A DNA stretch of 64,000 nt from Microthrixaceae bacterium. GTDB lineage: Bacteria; Actinomycetota; Acidimicrobiia; Acidimicrobiales; Poriferisodalaceae. The notes beneath the pieces were generated by a model. That model was given only the letters and a program-made list of their open reading frames with translations. It searched no databases and was not told where the DNA came from. This document shows positions 36,849 to 46,710 of this stretch, piece after piece (within the stretch, counting starts at the first letter, position 1; each line of letters begins with the position of its first letter). A program made the position numbers and the translations under genes. Where the stretch lies: the NCBI GenBank assembly GCA_011523825.1, contig WTFX01000009.1:352420-416419 (forward strand), written 5' to 3'.

Positions 36849-37895
36849 GTGCCCGTCGGCCGACCGCCGCAGCAGGAAACACCGCAGATCGTTCGTCAGA
36901 TCCCCCGGGCGGAGCCTCTCGGCCAGATCGAAGCATCCGGCGAGCCACCGAGCGACCCACCCGAACCGTTCTTCTGGGCTCCTCCCTCCGAGCCTGAACG
37001 CCAACCTGAACCCGGACATCTCCGGCCGATTCCCACGCTCGTCGGCGACACCTTCCGTTTCCTCGTGCAGAACGTCCGCGGCGCGCTCGTCGCGGCACTA
37101 CCCGCAGTGATCGCCATGGCGATCATGTGGCCGATGTACCGATGGGCATATCGACCACTCTTCGACGACACTGTCGACGGCGATCTCGGGCTGCGTCTTT
37201 CGTTGGTGGGCCTGGTGGGCGCGGTGTTTGGCGCAGTTGGCTTCTACCTGTTCACAACGGCATTGGCGAATCTCGTCGTGCAGTCCGAGTCGGGCGACAC
37301 GGTCGCGCCCGGCGCAGCACTGCGGCTGGCGGTGCGTCGACTTCCCAGGGTCATCACCGCCAATCTCGTCTATGGCCTGCTTGTTGGGGTCGTGATCGGG
37401 TTGCCGCTCTTCTTGTTGTTGCTCCCGTTCCTGTTCGAACGAGAACTGGGTGCATTGTTTACGTGGGCGTTCTTGGCGGCGGGCATCGTCGCTTACGCGG
37501 CGCCGCAGATCAACGTCTACTTCACGGCGATCAAGCTTGAGGAACGACGACCGAAGTTCCGTCGGGTTCGTCGGCTCGTACGAGGCCAGCGTGCTGCTGT
37601 CTTGGCTCGGGTGCTGCTCTGGCAGATCGTCCGTGTCGTGAGCACATCGATATGGGCGATTGCCGCCTTTCGCGTTGGCAGTCTCGGCTGGATCAGCGTC
37701 AGCATTGCCACCGGGGTCGTGGTCGACGCCGTTCTCACCACGGCCTTCACCCTCGTCTACGCCGATCTGGCGGGAACCTCCACCGATCGAGCCGCCAGAG
37801 AATCGGGTGACGCTCTGACTGAGGGTCTCGAGGACGCAGGCTCGCGTGCCCGGCGGCTTGCGCCTCCGAGTGCGCGTGCTGAAATGTGCCCATGA
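36849..37895 (+). CDS. polytopic integral membrane protein, paralogue of the upstream gene
   Basis: A 348-residue protein with a Pro/Glu-rich N-terminal tail of about 65 residues, then six or so membrane segments (ALVAALPAVIAMAIMWPMY, LVGLVGAVFGAVGFYLF, NLVYGLLVGVVIGLPLFLLL, WAFLAAGIVAYAAPQ and others). It ends in a soluble tail. The start is GTG 36849, with TAGCTT (36837-36842) as a leaderless-type -10. Its stop overlaps the next CoA-transferase ATG (ATGA), and the end of this gene holds that gene's likely promoter. Confidence 0.78.
   Translation: MPVGRPPQQETPQIVRQIPRAEPLGQIEASGEPPSDPPEPFFWAPPSEPERQPEPGHLRPIPTLVGDTFRFLVQNVRGALVAALPAVIAMAIMWPMYRWAYRPLFDDTVDGDLGLRLSLVGLVGAVFGAVGFYLFTTALANLVVQSESGDTVAPGAALRLAVRRLPRVITANLVYGLLVGVVIGLPLFLLLLPFLFERELGALFTWAFLAAGIVAYAAPQINVYFTAIKLEERRPKFRRVRRLVRGQRAAVLARVLLWQIVRVVSTSIWAIAAFRVGSLGWISVSIATGVVVDAVLTTAFTLVYADLAGTSTDRAARESGDALTEGLEDAGSRARRLAPPSARAEMCP
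37875..37889 (+). repeat. 15-bp start-proximal repeat, copy 1 (likely leaderless promoter of CoA-transferase 1)
   Basis: CGTGCTGAAATGTGC is identical to 40506-40520. TGAAAT (37880-37885) lies 6 nt before ATG 37892, in the position of a -10 for a leaderless mRNA. Conservation in both copies of the duplicated gene, where flanking bases differ, argues for function. Confidence 0.55.
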
Positions 37896-40429
37896 GTGGC
37901 GAAACGAATACCGACGCATCCGGAGTGCTGTCCGACTACCGCGTGATTGATCTGACCGATGAGCGCGGCCACTTGGCTGGCGCCATCTGGGCCCAGATGG
38001 GCGCTGATGTGATTGCGGTCGAGCCGCCGGAGGGTTCCTCGGCACGTCGGCTGGCTCCCTTTGCCGGCGATATTGAAGGACCCGAGCGCTCGCTGCATCA
38101 CTGGGCCTACAACCGGGGCAAGCGCAGCGTGGTGCTCGATCTCGGCACCCCCGAAGGCGTCGAGCACGCCAAGGCGCTCATCGCCGGGGCGGACGTCGTG
38201 TTCGAATCGTTCGATCCCGGCGAAGCCGAAGCGCTGGGCCTCGGCCGGGATGTGCTGGCAGAGCTCAACCCCGCGCTCATCCACGTCTCGATCACGCCGT
38301 TCGGCAGCGACGGACCGAAGGCCAACTGGGCTGCTTCGGACTTGGCGCTGCAGGCCTCCGCGGTCAACATGGCGGTCACTGGCGACAAGGACCGGGCACC
38401 GTTGCGGGCGGGGGGAACACTTCCACAGGCCATGCACAATGCGGCCTCCGAAGGGGCCGGCGCGGCGCTCATCGCGCTGTGGGAACGACAGACCCGTTCG
38501 GGGCTGGGTCAGCACATCGACATGTCCGCCCAGCAGTCGATGAGCCAGGCGTCCATGTCGTCGACGCTCAACACGTCGCTGAATGCGACCGTCACGCAGC
38601 GGATCGCCGGCGGCGCCAGCCTGCAGGGCATCGACATCCAGCTCATGTGGGCCTGCGCCGACGGGCACGCCTCGGTGACGTTCCTGTTCGGCCCCGGCTT
38701 CCGTGCCTTCACCCAGAACCTCATGGACTGGGTGCACGAAGAGGGCTTCTGCGACGAGGCCACCCGGGACAAGGATTGGGTCGAGTACGCCATGATGCTG
38801 CTCGACGGCCGCGAGCCGGTCTCCGAGTACGAGCGGCTGAAGCAGATCCTCACGGAGTTCTTCGCCACCAAGACCAAGGCCGAGCTGCTCGACGCGGCGA
38901 TGAGCCGCCGACTGCTGATCACGCCGGTGTCGACAACGGGCGAAGTCGTCGACTCCGAACAGCTCGCGACCCGCAGGTATTGGGAGGACGTCGACCACAG
39001 CGACGTGGTGTCAGACGCGGGCGCCGGCGCGTTCGATCCCGCCGCGGTGCGTTATCCCGGTGCGTTCGCGAAGTTCACCGAATCGCCATTGGTGAACTTG
39101 GGCCGCGCTCCGACGCTGGGCGAGCACACCGAGGACATCGTGGCTGAGCTGGACGCGGGGGAGCGGCTGCCCGCGGTACCGGCGTCGCTCGCTCCGGTCG
39201 CGCACACGTCGCCGCCGCTCGAAGGCGTCAAGGTGCTCGATTTCATGTGGGCGATGGCCGGGCCGGCCGCGTCTCGGGTTCTCGCCGACTATGGCGCGGA
39301 GATCATCCGCGTCGAGTCGGCCAACAAGCTGGACGCGGTCCGCTCCATCCAGCCGTTCCACGACGATGTCGGCGACCCCGACGGATCGGGATTGTTCAGC
39401 AACCTGAACGCCGGCAAGCGCGGCTTGGCGCTCGACATGTCCAAGCCCGAGGCGCTGGAGGTCATCTGGGATCTCATCGACTGGGCGGACGTGATCCTGG
39501 AGTCGTTCTCGCCCAAGGCCATGACCGGCTGGGGCATGGGCTGGGAGCAGGTGCGCGAACGCCGGCCCGACGTGATCATGGCGTCGAGCTGCCTGATGGG
39601 CCAGACCGGTCCCTTGGCGATGTTGGCTGGCTTCGGCACGATGGCAGCGGCGATCTCGGGGTTCTTCTACCCGGTGGGATGGCCCGACCGGGCGCCCTCA
39701 GGGCCATTCACCGCCTACACCGACTACACCTCGCCCCGCTGGCTGGTGGCGGCGGTGATGGGGGCGCTGGAGCACAGGCGCCAGACCGGCCGGGGTCAGT
39801 ACGTGGATCTGTCCCAGTCCGAGGCGGCGCTGCACCTCATGGTGCCCGCCTTGCTCGAGCGAACCACGAACGGGCGCGTCTGGGAATCTGCAGGCAACCG
39901 AGACCTGGTGTTCGCGCCCCAGGGCGCCTATCAGACCGCAGCAGGCGGGCCCGCGGGCGACGAGCACGACGACAACTGGATCGCGATCTCGTGTGTGGAC
40001 GATGGTCAATGGGCTGCTTTGGCCGGACAGATGGGACGTGACGACTTGGCCTCGTTGAGTGCAGGCGAGCGGCATGCACGCCATGACGAGCTTGACGGGA
40101 TCATCTCGTCATGGACGCGTGGTCGCGACGGCAACGAGCTGATGGCCGAGCTGCAGGAAACGGGTGTGGCGGCGCACATCGTGCAGAACTCGCCTGAGTT
40201 CACGGTCGATCCCCAAGTCCTGCATCGCCAGCACCTCATCGAGGTGCCGCACGGCAAGCAGGGCACGACGATCGTAGAGAACACCAGGTTCGTGATGTCG
40301 CGCACGCCGGCGTCAGTCACCTATGGCGGTCCCACGCTCGGCGAGCACAGCTTCGAGGTGCTGACCGAGACGCTGGCCTACGACGGTGACCGCATCGCAG
40401 AACTGGCCGTCGCCGAACTGCTGGAGTAG
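37892..40429 (+). CDS. double-domain CaiB/BaiF family CoA-transferase, copy 1
   Basis: An 845-residue protein made of two class III CoA-transferase (CaiB/BaiF) domains in tandem, residues about 15-410 and 430-840. Class III enzymes move CoA between acids through an Asp in the VDxSxxD region. Here the N-half reads HIDMSAQQSM (Gln at the Asp position) and the C-half YVDLSQSEAA (Glu). The canonical Asp is therefore missing in both, although Glu occurs in other family members. ATG 37892 overlaps the upstream stop. A second, strongly similar gene follows directly. The nearby carboxylase suggests an acyl-CoA pathway. Confidence 0.9.
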   Translation: MSGETNTDASGVLSDYRVIDLTDERGHLAGAIWAQMGADVIAVEPPEGSSARRLAPFAGDIEGPERSLHHWAYNRGKRSVVLDLGTPEGVEHAKALIAGADVVFESFDPGEAEALGLGRDVLAELNPALIHVSITPFGSDGPKANWAASDLALQASAVNMAVTGDKDRAPLRAGGTLPQAMHNAASEGAGAALIALWERQTRSGLGQHIDMSAQQSMSQASMSSTLNTSLNATVTQRIAGGASLQGIDIQLMWACADGHASVTFLFGPGFRAFTQNLMDWVHEEGFCDEATRDKDWVEYAMMLLDGREPVSEYERLKQILTEFFATKTKAELLDAAMSRRLLITPVSTTGEVVDSEQLATRRYWEDVDHSDVVSDAGAGAFDPAAVRYPGAFAKFTESPLVNLGRAPTLGEHTEDIVAELDAGERLPAVPASLAPVAHTSPPLEGVKVLDFMWAMAGPAASRVLADYGAEIIRVESANKLDAVRSIQPFHDDVGDPDGSGLFSNLNAGKRGLALDMSKPEALEVIWDLIDWADVILESFSPKAMTGWGMGWEQVRERRPDVIMASSCLMGQTGPLAMLAGFGTMAAAISGFFYPVGWPDRAPSGPFTAYTDYTSPRWLVAAVMGALEHRRQTGRGQYVDLSQSEAALHLMVPALLERTTNGRVWESAGNRDLVFAPQGAYQTAAGGPAGDEHDDNWIAISCVDDGQWAALAGQMGRDDLASLSAGERHARHDELDGIISSWTRGRDGNELMAELQETGVAAHIVQNSPEFTVDPQVLHRQHLIEVPHGKQGTTIVENTRFVMSRTPASVTYGGPTLGEHSFEVLTETLAYDGDRIAELAVAELLE

Positions 40430-40459
40430 CGGAAGGTCACTCCGGCTTCAGTCGCACCT

Positions 40460-40506
40460 GGCCGCGCACGGCAGTTCGCCCAATTCGTGAACAATCCGGC
40501 GCGGCC
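40460..40506 (+). terminator. inverted repeat between the two CoA-transferase genes
   Basis: GGCCGCGC (40460-40467) and GCGCGGCC (40499-40506) are exact complements, 31 nt apart, in the 93-nt gap. It may end the first mRNA or act as an operator for the second; the right arm abuts the likely -10 of copy 2. Confidence 0.4.
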
Positions 40507-40520
40507 GTGCTGAAATGTGC
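40506..40520 (+). repeat. 15-bp start-proximal repeat, copy 2 (likely leaderless promoter of CoA-transferase 2)
   Basis: Identical to 37875-37889. TGAAAT (40511-40516) lies 6 nt before ATG 40523. Confidence 0.55.
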
Positions 40521-40522
40521 GG

Positions 40523-43087
40523 ATGCCTGACGCCCAGATCGATTCTGAGTCTCCGTCCACGTCGATGCTGAGCCCGTTCCGGGTGCTGGACCTCACCGAC
40601 GAGCGAGGCCACCTGTGCGGGGCGATCCTCGCCCAGATGGGCGCAGACGTCATAGCAGTGGAACCGCCGGAAGGATCGTCGGCGCGGCGCCTGGGGCCCT
40701 TCGCCGGCGACGTGGATGATCCCGAGCGGTCGTTGCACCACTGGGCCTACAACCGCGGCAAGCGCAGCGTGGTGCTGGACCTGGCAAGCGACGAGGGCGC
40801 AGATAAGCTGCGAGAGCTGGCCGCGGCCGCCGACATCCTGATCGAGTCAGCCGGCCCGGGTCGGATGGACGCGCTGGGGCTGGGCTGCGGCACTCTGGCG
40901 GAGATCAATCCCGAGCTGGTGTACGTGTCGATCTCGCCATTCGGCTCCGACGGACCCAAGGCCGAGTGGTCAGTTTCGGACCTGACGCTGCAGGCCGCCG
41001 CGGTGAACATGGCGATGACCGGCGATTCCGACCGGGCGCCGCTGCGCACTGGGGGCCTGTTCCCGCAGGCCTTCCACAACGCCGCCTCCGAAGCTGCGGG
41101 CGCCGCGCTGATCGCCTTGTGGGAGCGGCAGACGGTCTCGGGCCTCGGCCAGCACGTGGACATGTCGGCGCAGCAGAGCATGAACCAGGCCTGCCAGTCG
41201 TACGCGCTGTCCACGCCGCTGGGTGCGACGCCGCCCACCCGCCACGCCGGCGGAGTGCTCGTGGAGGGCTTGCATGTCCAGCTGATGTGGCCGTGCAAGG
41301 ACGGGCACGCGTCGGTGACGTTCCTGTTCGGGCCCGGCTTCCGGGCATTCACGCAGAGCCTCATGGACTGGGTTTGTGAGGAGGGCTTCTGCGACGAGGC
41401 CACACGGGACAAGAACTGGACCGAGTACGCCATGATGCTGCTTGACGGCCGCGAGCCGATCTCGGAGTACGAGCGGCTGAAGCAGGTGCTGGCTGAGTTC
41501 TTCGCCACCAAGACCAAGGCCGAGTTGCTCGATGCGGCCATGAGCCGCCGGGTGCTGATCACCCCGGTGTGGACGGCCGATGAAGTGGTGGACTCGCACC
41601 AGCTCGCCGCCCGGGAGTACTGGGACACGGTCACACAGGATCTGGGCGGCAGCGACGCCGACGACGCCAGCGGTCCAGTCGAAGTGCGTTACCCGGGCCG
41701 CTATGCCCGCTTCAGTGCCACGCCGATGCGCCCGCTCGGTCCGCCGCCACGCCTCGGCGAACACACTCATGAGGTGCTGGCTGAGCTGGACGCAGCACCG
41801 GCGCGGACGCGGCCTCGCATCGAGGCCACTGGTGCCGACGTGAGCGCCCAGACGGCCTCGACCGCCCGTCCGCTGGAGAACGTCAAGGTGCTCGACTTCA
41901 TGTGGGCGATGGCAGGGCCTGCAGCCGCGCGGGTGCTGGCCGACTACGGGGCCGACATCATCCGGGTGGAATCCGAGACCCGGCTCGAGGTGGCCCGCTC
42001 GCTGCAGCCGTTCCGCGACGACATCGGCGACCCCGAGTACTCAGCGCTCTACAACAACATGAACGCCGGCAAGCGGGGCATCTGCCTGGACATGTCCAAG
42101 CCGGCCGCATTGGACGTCATCTGGGATCTCATCGACTGGGCCGATGTGATCGTGGAGTCGTTCTCGCCCAAGGGCATGGCCGGCTTCGGGATGGGCTGGG
42201 AGCAGGTGCGCGAGCGCCGGCCCGACGTGATCATGGCGTCGAGCTGCCTGATGGGCCAGACCGGGCCGCTGGCGATGCTGGCCGGCTTCGGCACCATGGC
42301 CGCGGCGATCTCGGGGTTCTTCTACCCGGTGGGCTGGCCCGACCGGGCACCCTGCGGGCCGTTCGGCGCCTACACCGACTACACCTCGCCCCGCTGGCTG
42401 GTGGCGGCGGTGATGGGGGCGCTGGAGCACCGGCGCCGCACCGGCGAGGGCCAGTACATCGACATGTCCCAAGCAGAGTCGGCGCTGCACCTGATGGCCC
42501 CGGCGGTGCTGGACCGCACGGTGAACGGCCGGGTGGCGCACCGGGTGGGCAACCGTGACCGCCAACTCGCTCCCCAGGGCGTCTACCAGACGGCGGCGAG
42601 CGAGCAGTTCCCTGCCGTCGTGCCCGACGATGACTGGATCGCGATCTCGTGCGTCGACGAGGGCCAGTGGCAGTCGCTGGCGGCCCTGATGGGGCGTGGC
42701 GACCTGGGTGATCTGACGCTGGCCGAGCGCCACGAGCGTCACGACGAGCTCGACGGGATCATCTCGGCGTGGACCCGGCCCCAGGACGGCGTGGCGCTGA
42801 TGCACCGCCTGCAGGACGTGGGCGTGGCAGCCCACATCGTGCAGAACTCACCCGAGTACACCGCCGATCCGCAGATCATCCACCGGGGCCAGCAGGTCGA
42901 GGTGCCCCACGCCAAGCAGGGCACCACCATCGTGGACGCCTCCCGCTTCCGGCTCTCGCGCACGCCTGCCGACGTCACCTACGGCGGCCCGACACTCGGC
43001 GAGCACACCTTCGACATCCTCACCGAGGTACTCAACTACGACAGCGACCGCATAGCCGAACTCGCCGTCGCCGAACTCCTGGCCTGA
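40523..43087 (+). CDS. double-domain CaiB/BaiF family CoA-transferase, copy 2
   Basis: An 854-residue paralogue of the preceding gene along its whole length. Shared strings include GADVIAVEPPEGSSARRL, VTFLFGPGFRAFTQ, MTG..GMGWEQVRERRPDVIM-type segments, VGWPDRAP, and the tail RIAELAVAELL. It has the same two-domain build and the same changes at the catalytic position (Gln in HVDMSAQQSM, Glu in YIDMSQAESA). ATG 40523 is used because it has the same -10 and spacing as copy 1. The two copies differ mostly in the linker at about 395-440, suggesting different acid partners or regulatory contacts. It converges on the carboxylase gene, 36 nt away. Confidence 0.9.
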   Translation: MPDAQIDSESPSTSMLSPFRVLDLTDERGHLCGAILAQMGADVIAVEPPEGSSARRLGPFAGDVDDPERSLHHWAYNRGKRSVVLDLASDEGADKLRELAAAADILIESAGPGRMDALGLGCGTLAEINPELVYVSISPFGSDGPKAEWSVSDLTLQAAAVNMAMTGDSDRAPLRTGGLFPQAFHNAASEAAGAALIALWERQTVSGLGQHVDMSAQQSMNQACQSYALSTPLGATPPTRHAGGVLVEGLHVQLMWPCKDGHASVTFLFGPGFRAFTQSLMDWVCEEGFCDEATRDKNWTEYAMMLLDGREPISEYERLKQVLAEFFATKTKAELLDAAMSRRVLITPVWTADEVVDSHQLAAREYWDTVTQDLGGSDADDASGPVEVRYPGRYARFSATPMRPLGPPPRLGEHTHEVLAELDAAPARTRPRIEATGADVSAQTASTARPLENVKVLDFMWAMAGPAAARVLADYGADIIRVESETRLEVARSLQPFRDDIGDPEYSALYNNMNAGKRGICLDMSKPAALDVIWDLIDWADVIVESFSPKGMAGFGMGWEQVRERRPDVIMASSCLMGQTGPLAMLAGFGTMAAAISGFFYPVGWPDRAPCGPFGAYTDYTSPRWLVAAVMGALEHRRRTGEGQYIDMSQAESALHLMAPAVLDRTVNGRVAHRVGNRDRQLAPQGVYQTAASEQFPAVVPDDDWIAISCVDEGQWQSLAALMGRGDLGDLTLAERHERHDELDGIISAWTRPQDGVALMHRLQDVGVAAHIVQNSPEYTADPQIIHRGQQVEVPHAKQGTTIVDASRFRLSRTPADVTYGGPTLGEHTFDILTEVLNYDSDRIAELAVAELLA

Positions 43088-43123
43088 CGTACGCCGACCC
43101 GACCGATCGAGGCCGGCTGGCGG

Positions 43124-46100
43124 CTACCAGGTGTCGACCATGGGGCGTTTCTTGCCGGTGCGCGGAGGCGGCTTGGGGGCGGCGAGCAGCGCCATGCGGA
43201 TCCAGTCGCGGCTCTCGGCGGGGTCGATGACGTCATCGATCTCGAAGAAGGTGGCGGTGTTCACGGCCTTGCCCTGCTCGTAAAGGCGGGCGACCCGCTT
43301 CTCGTACTCCGCGATGCGCTCTTGGGGGTCCTCGATGGCCTCGAGCTCGCGCCGGTAGCCGAGCTTCACGAAGCCTTCGAGGCCCATGCCGCCGAATTCG
43401 CCGGTCGGCCACGACACGGTGAAGGTCGGCGCCTTGAAGCTGCCGCCGGCCATGGCCTGCGCTCCCAGCCCGTAGCCCTTGCGCAGCACGATGGTCATGA
43501 ACGGCACCGTCACATTGGCTGCCGTCACGAACATGCGAGCGGCATGGCGCACGGTGGCCTCGTACTCGGCTTGGGGGCCCACCATGATCCCGGGCGTGTC
43601 GCACAAAAACAGCAGCGGGATGTCGTGCGCATCGCAGAGCTGGATGAAGCGCGCTGCCTTGTCGCCCGTGTCGGCGTCCACAGCACCGCCGAGATGATGG
43701 TTGTTGTTGGCCACCACGCCGATCGGGCGCCCTTCGATGCGTGCCAACGCCGTCACGCAACCCGGACCCCAGCCGCGGCGCAGCTCCATCACCGAATCGA
43801 CATCGCAGAGCTTGTCGATGATGTCGCGCACGTCGTAGGCCCGCAGGCGGTTCTCGGGCACCAGGTGGCGCAGCTCGCGCTGGTCGTGGCAGTCCCACTC
43901 GTCGACGTCGCCTTGGAAGTACGACAGGTACTGCTTGGCGGCCTCGATCGCCTCGGCCTCGTCGGCAACGAGCACGTCGATGACGCCGTTGGGCCACTGC
44001 ACATCGACCGGGCCGACTTCCTCGGGACGGAACACGCCCAGGCCGCCGCCTTCGATCATGGCGGGACCGCCGACGCCGATGTTCGAGCCCTCGGTGGCGA
44101 TGATCACGTCGCAGCAGCCCAGCAGCACCGCGTTGCCAGCGAAGCAGCGACCGTTGGTGACCCCCACGAGCGGCACCAGGCCGCTGAGCTGCGCGAAGAA
44201 CGTGAACGCCCAGCAGTCGAGGCCCGAGCCGCCGATGCCGTCGGTGTCGCCCGGCCGGCCGCCGCCGCCCTCGGCCAGCAGCACCACCGGCAGGCGGTTG
44301 TGCTCGGCGATCTCGAACATGCGGTCCTTCTTGCGGTGGTTGTTCCCGCCCTGGGTGCCCGCGAGCACCATGTAGTCGTAGGACATCACCATGGCCTGCG
44401 ATTGCTCGGGACCGAACAGGTCGCCGTTGACGCTGGCCACGCCGGCCACCATGCCGTCGCCCTGGGTGTTGGCGATCAGGTCTTCCATGGAGCGGCGGCG
44501 TCGCTGTGCCGCGACCATCAGCGGGCTGTATTCGACGAACGTGCCGGGATCGACGAGGTCGGCCATGTTCTCGCGCGCTGTGCGGTGGCCCCGGCCGTGG
44601 CGCTTGGCAACCGCGTCGGGCCGGTTCTCGTCGAGGCCGAAGCCGCGGCGCTCGAACACCTCGGCCAGATCAGGCCGGATGTAGTCAAGATCGACAGCCG
44701 CAGCCGCCTCGACAACCTCCACGGAGACTTCCGCTTCCTCTACGAACAGCAGCGAATGGCCCTCGTACACCGTGTCGCCGGGCGTCACGCCGAGCATGCG
44801 CACGATGCCGGTGACCGTGGAGGTCACGACGTGCTCCATCTTCATCGCTTCCATCACGGCGACCTGCTGGCCCTCAGCCACCGGGTCGCCCTCTGCGACG
44901 GCGAGCGAGACGATCGTGCCTTGCAAGGGCGCCGCCACGGCGATACTCCCGTCGGGACCGGTCACGGTCGCCACGGGCACGCCGTGCAACGACGCCGTGC
45001 CGGCTGACATCGCCTGTGCCCGCACGGCATCCGAGGCGGCCCGGTCGGCGGGAGCGTCGTCGATGTCGCCGTGGTGCAGGACGGCCAGAGGGTCGTTGCC
45101 GACCACCGCTCCCGCCCTGCCGCCTTCGGGAACGTCGGCTGATGGCGCGGCGGGCGCCCAGACGGACTCCGCCTGCGCGGCGGCGGTGCACAGCGCTTCG
45201 GCGTGATCGGCCACGAAGCTGGTGGTGAGCTCGTTGCTGGTCACTTCGGGCCGGTCGAGCAGCGCGGCCAGGAAACCCAGGTTCGTGGCGACGCCGTCGA
45301 TGCGGAATTCGCCCAACGCCCGGCGTGCCCGGCGCACAGCGTCGGCGTAGTCGCGGCTGGGGCTGTAGGCGATCACCTTGGCCAGCAGCGAGTCGAAGCT
45401 GGGGTTGGTGCCGTAGCCCACGTAGCCGTAGGTGTCGGTGCGGATGCCCGGACCGGTGGGGGGCTCGAATGCGCCGAGCACCCCGCCGCTGGGACGCGAG
45501 GTGCCGTCGGGCTGCATCGTCTCGGTGTTGACGCGGCACTGGATGGAATAGCCGCGCGGCGACGGCACGTCTCGTTGCGCCAGCCCCACGTCGGCGAGGC
45601 GGGCGCCGCCGGCAATCCGCAGCTGCGCCGCCACGAGATCGACACCGGTGACCTCCTCGGTAACCGTGTGCTCGACCTGGATGCGGGCGTTGACCTCGCA
45701 GAAGGCGACGTTCGAGGGGTCGTCGGCGTCGATGAGGAACTCCCACGTGCCCAAGCTGCGATAGCCCACCGCCTTGGCCATCTCCACTGCCGCGTCGCAG
45801 ACGGCGTCGCGGGTCTCGGGCCGCAGCGTGGGCGATGGGGCGATCTCGACGATCTTCTGGTTCTGGCGCTGCAGCGTGCATTCCCGCTCGCCGAGGTGGG
45901 CGATCGATTCGCCGTCGCCGACGATCTGCACCTCGATGTGGCGGGCACGCTCGATGAGGCGCTCCACGTAGAGATCGCCGTTGCCGAACGCAGCGGCAGC
46001 TTCGCTCGCGCAGCGCTCATACGCAGCCTTGAGATCGTCGGCTGAGCGGACGACGCGCATGCCGCGTCCGCCGCCGCCGGCAAGCGCCTTGATCATCATC

Positions 46101-46555
46101 GGCCCGTGCTCGGCGAAGAAAGCCCGCGCAGCCTCAACCGATGTCGGCTCGGAGGTGGCGGGAAGCAGCGGCACATGGTGCTGCTGCGCGAGCGCCCGCG
46201 CAGCCAGCTTGTCGCCGAACAGCTCCAACTGCAGCGCGCTGGGGCCCACGAAGGTGATGTCAGCGGCCTTGCAGGCCAGCGCGAGGGCAGGGTTCTCAGC
46301 CAGGAACCCGTAGCCGGGATGGATTGCATCGCAGCCGGCACTCGCCGCGGCGCTGACCACCTGATCGACGTCGAGGTAGGGCGCGACGCCGCGGCCGTCC
46401 AAGGACACCGACTCATCGGCGACCCGAGTGTGCAATGAGGCAGCGTCGTCGTCACCTGCGATCGCAACGGTGCCGATGCCCAGCTCGCTGGCCGTCCGCG
46501 CCACCCGCACGGCAATCTCGCCCCGGTTCGCAATCAGCAGCTTCTTCAGGCCCAT
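43124..46555 (-). CDS. single-chain acyl-CoA carboxylase (BC-BCCP-CT)
   Basis: A 1143-residue enzyme with all three functions on one chain. The biotin carboxylase domain (1-460) has KKLLIANRGEIAVRVARTA at the start, GGGGRGMRVV (ATP) near 155, and EVNARIQVEHTVTE near 280. The BCCP domain has EAMKMEHVV with the biotin-accepting Lys near 605. The carboxyltransferase domain (about 650-1143) has GTQGGNNHRKKDRMFE, GRCFAGNAVLLGCCDV and GGMGLEGFVKLGYRREL. Such single-chain carboxylases are known as long-chain or broad acyl-CoA carboxylases. ATG 46555 is preferred (start of the BC domain, GGGGACAGGA upstream); ATG 46591 or 46588 would add 11-12 residues. It is divergent from the alcohol dehydrogenase. 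Confidence 0.93.
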   Translation of the reverse strand: MGLKKLLIANRGEIAVRVARTASELGIGTVAIAGDDDAASLHTRVADESVSLDGRGVAPYLDVDQVVSAAASAGCDAIHPGYGFLAENPALALACKAADITFVGPSALQLELFGDKLAARALAQQHHVPLLPATSEPTSVEAARAFFAEHGPMMIKALAGGGGRGMRVVRSADDLKAAYERCASEAAAAFGNGDLYVERLIERARHIEVQIVGDGESIAHLGERECTLQRQNQKIVEIAPSPTLRPETRDAVCDAAVEMAKAVGYRSLGTWEFLIDADDPSNVAFCEVNARIQVEHTVTEEVTGVDLVAAQLRIAGGARLADVGLAQRDVPSPRGYSIQCRVNTETMQPDGTSRPSGGVLGAFEPPTGPGIRTDTYGYVGYGTNPSFDSLLAKVIAYSPSRDYADAVRRARRALGEFRIDGVATNLGFLAALLDRPEVTSNELTTSFVADHAEALCTAAAQAESVWAPAAPSADVPEGGRAGAVVGNDPLAVLHHGDIDDAPADRAASDAVRAQAMSAGTASLHGVPVATVTGPDGSIAVAAPLQGTIVSLAVAEGDPVAEGQQVAVMEAMKMEHVVTSTVTGIVRMLGVTPGDTVYEGHSLLFVEEAEVSVEVVEAAAAVDLDYIRPDLAEVFERRGFGLDENRPDAVAKRHGRGHRTARENMADLVDPGTFVEYSPLMVAAQRRRRSMEDLIANTQGDGMVAGVASVNGDLFGPEQSQAMVMSYDYMVLAGTQGGNNHRKKDRMFEIAEHNRLPVVLLAEGGGGRPGDTDGIGGSGLDCWAFTFFAQLSGLVPLVGVTNGRCFAGNAVLLGCCDVIIATEGSNIGVGGPAMIEGGGLGVFRPEEVGPVDVQWPNGVIDVLVADEAEAIEAAKQYLSYFQGDVDEWDCHDQRELRHLVPENRLRAYDVRDIIDKLCDVDSVMELRRGWGPGCVTALARIEGRPIGVVANNNHHLGGAVDADTGDKAARFIQLCDAHDIPLLFLCDTPGIMVGPQAEYEATVRHAARMFVTAANVTVPFMTIVLRKGYGLGAQAMAGGSFKAPTFTVSWPTGEFGGMGLEGFVKLGYRRELEAIEDPQERIAEYEKRVARLYEQGKAVNTATFFEIDDVIDPAESRDWIRMALLAAPKPPPRTGKKRPMVDTW

Positions 46556-46710
46556 CGATTCCTGTCCCCCTGCGTCACAGCGGCTCATCACGCAACGCTG
46601 GCTGCGTCACGATCCGCCGACTAACGCTAGGTGTGCGGGCGGCTCGATGCCCACGACGCCGCAGGCCGGAGTCCGCTAGACAGCGGGGCAGCGCAAGGCA
46701 GGGGAGTGCG
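46556..46710. promoter_or_regulatory. divergent promoter region, carboxylase / alcohol dehydrogenase
   Basis: A 155-nt gap with two copies of CTGCGTCAC (46570-46578 and 46602-46610), 32 nt or about three helical turns apart, and two CGCTAG tetra/hexamers further on. The CTGCGTCAC pair could bind a regulator of the divergent genes; no regulator is encoded nearby. Confidence 0.35.
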
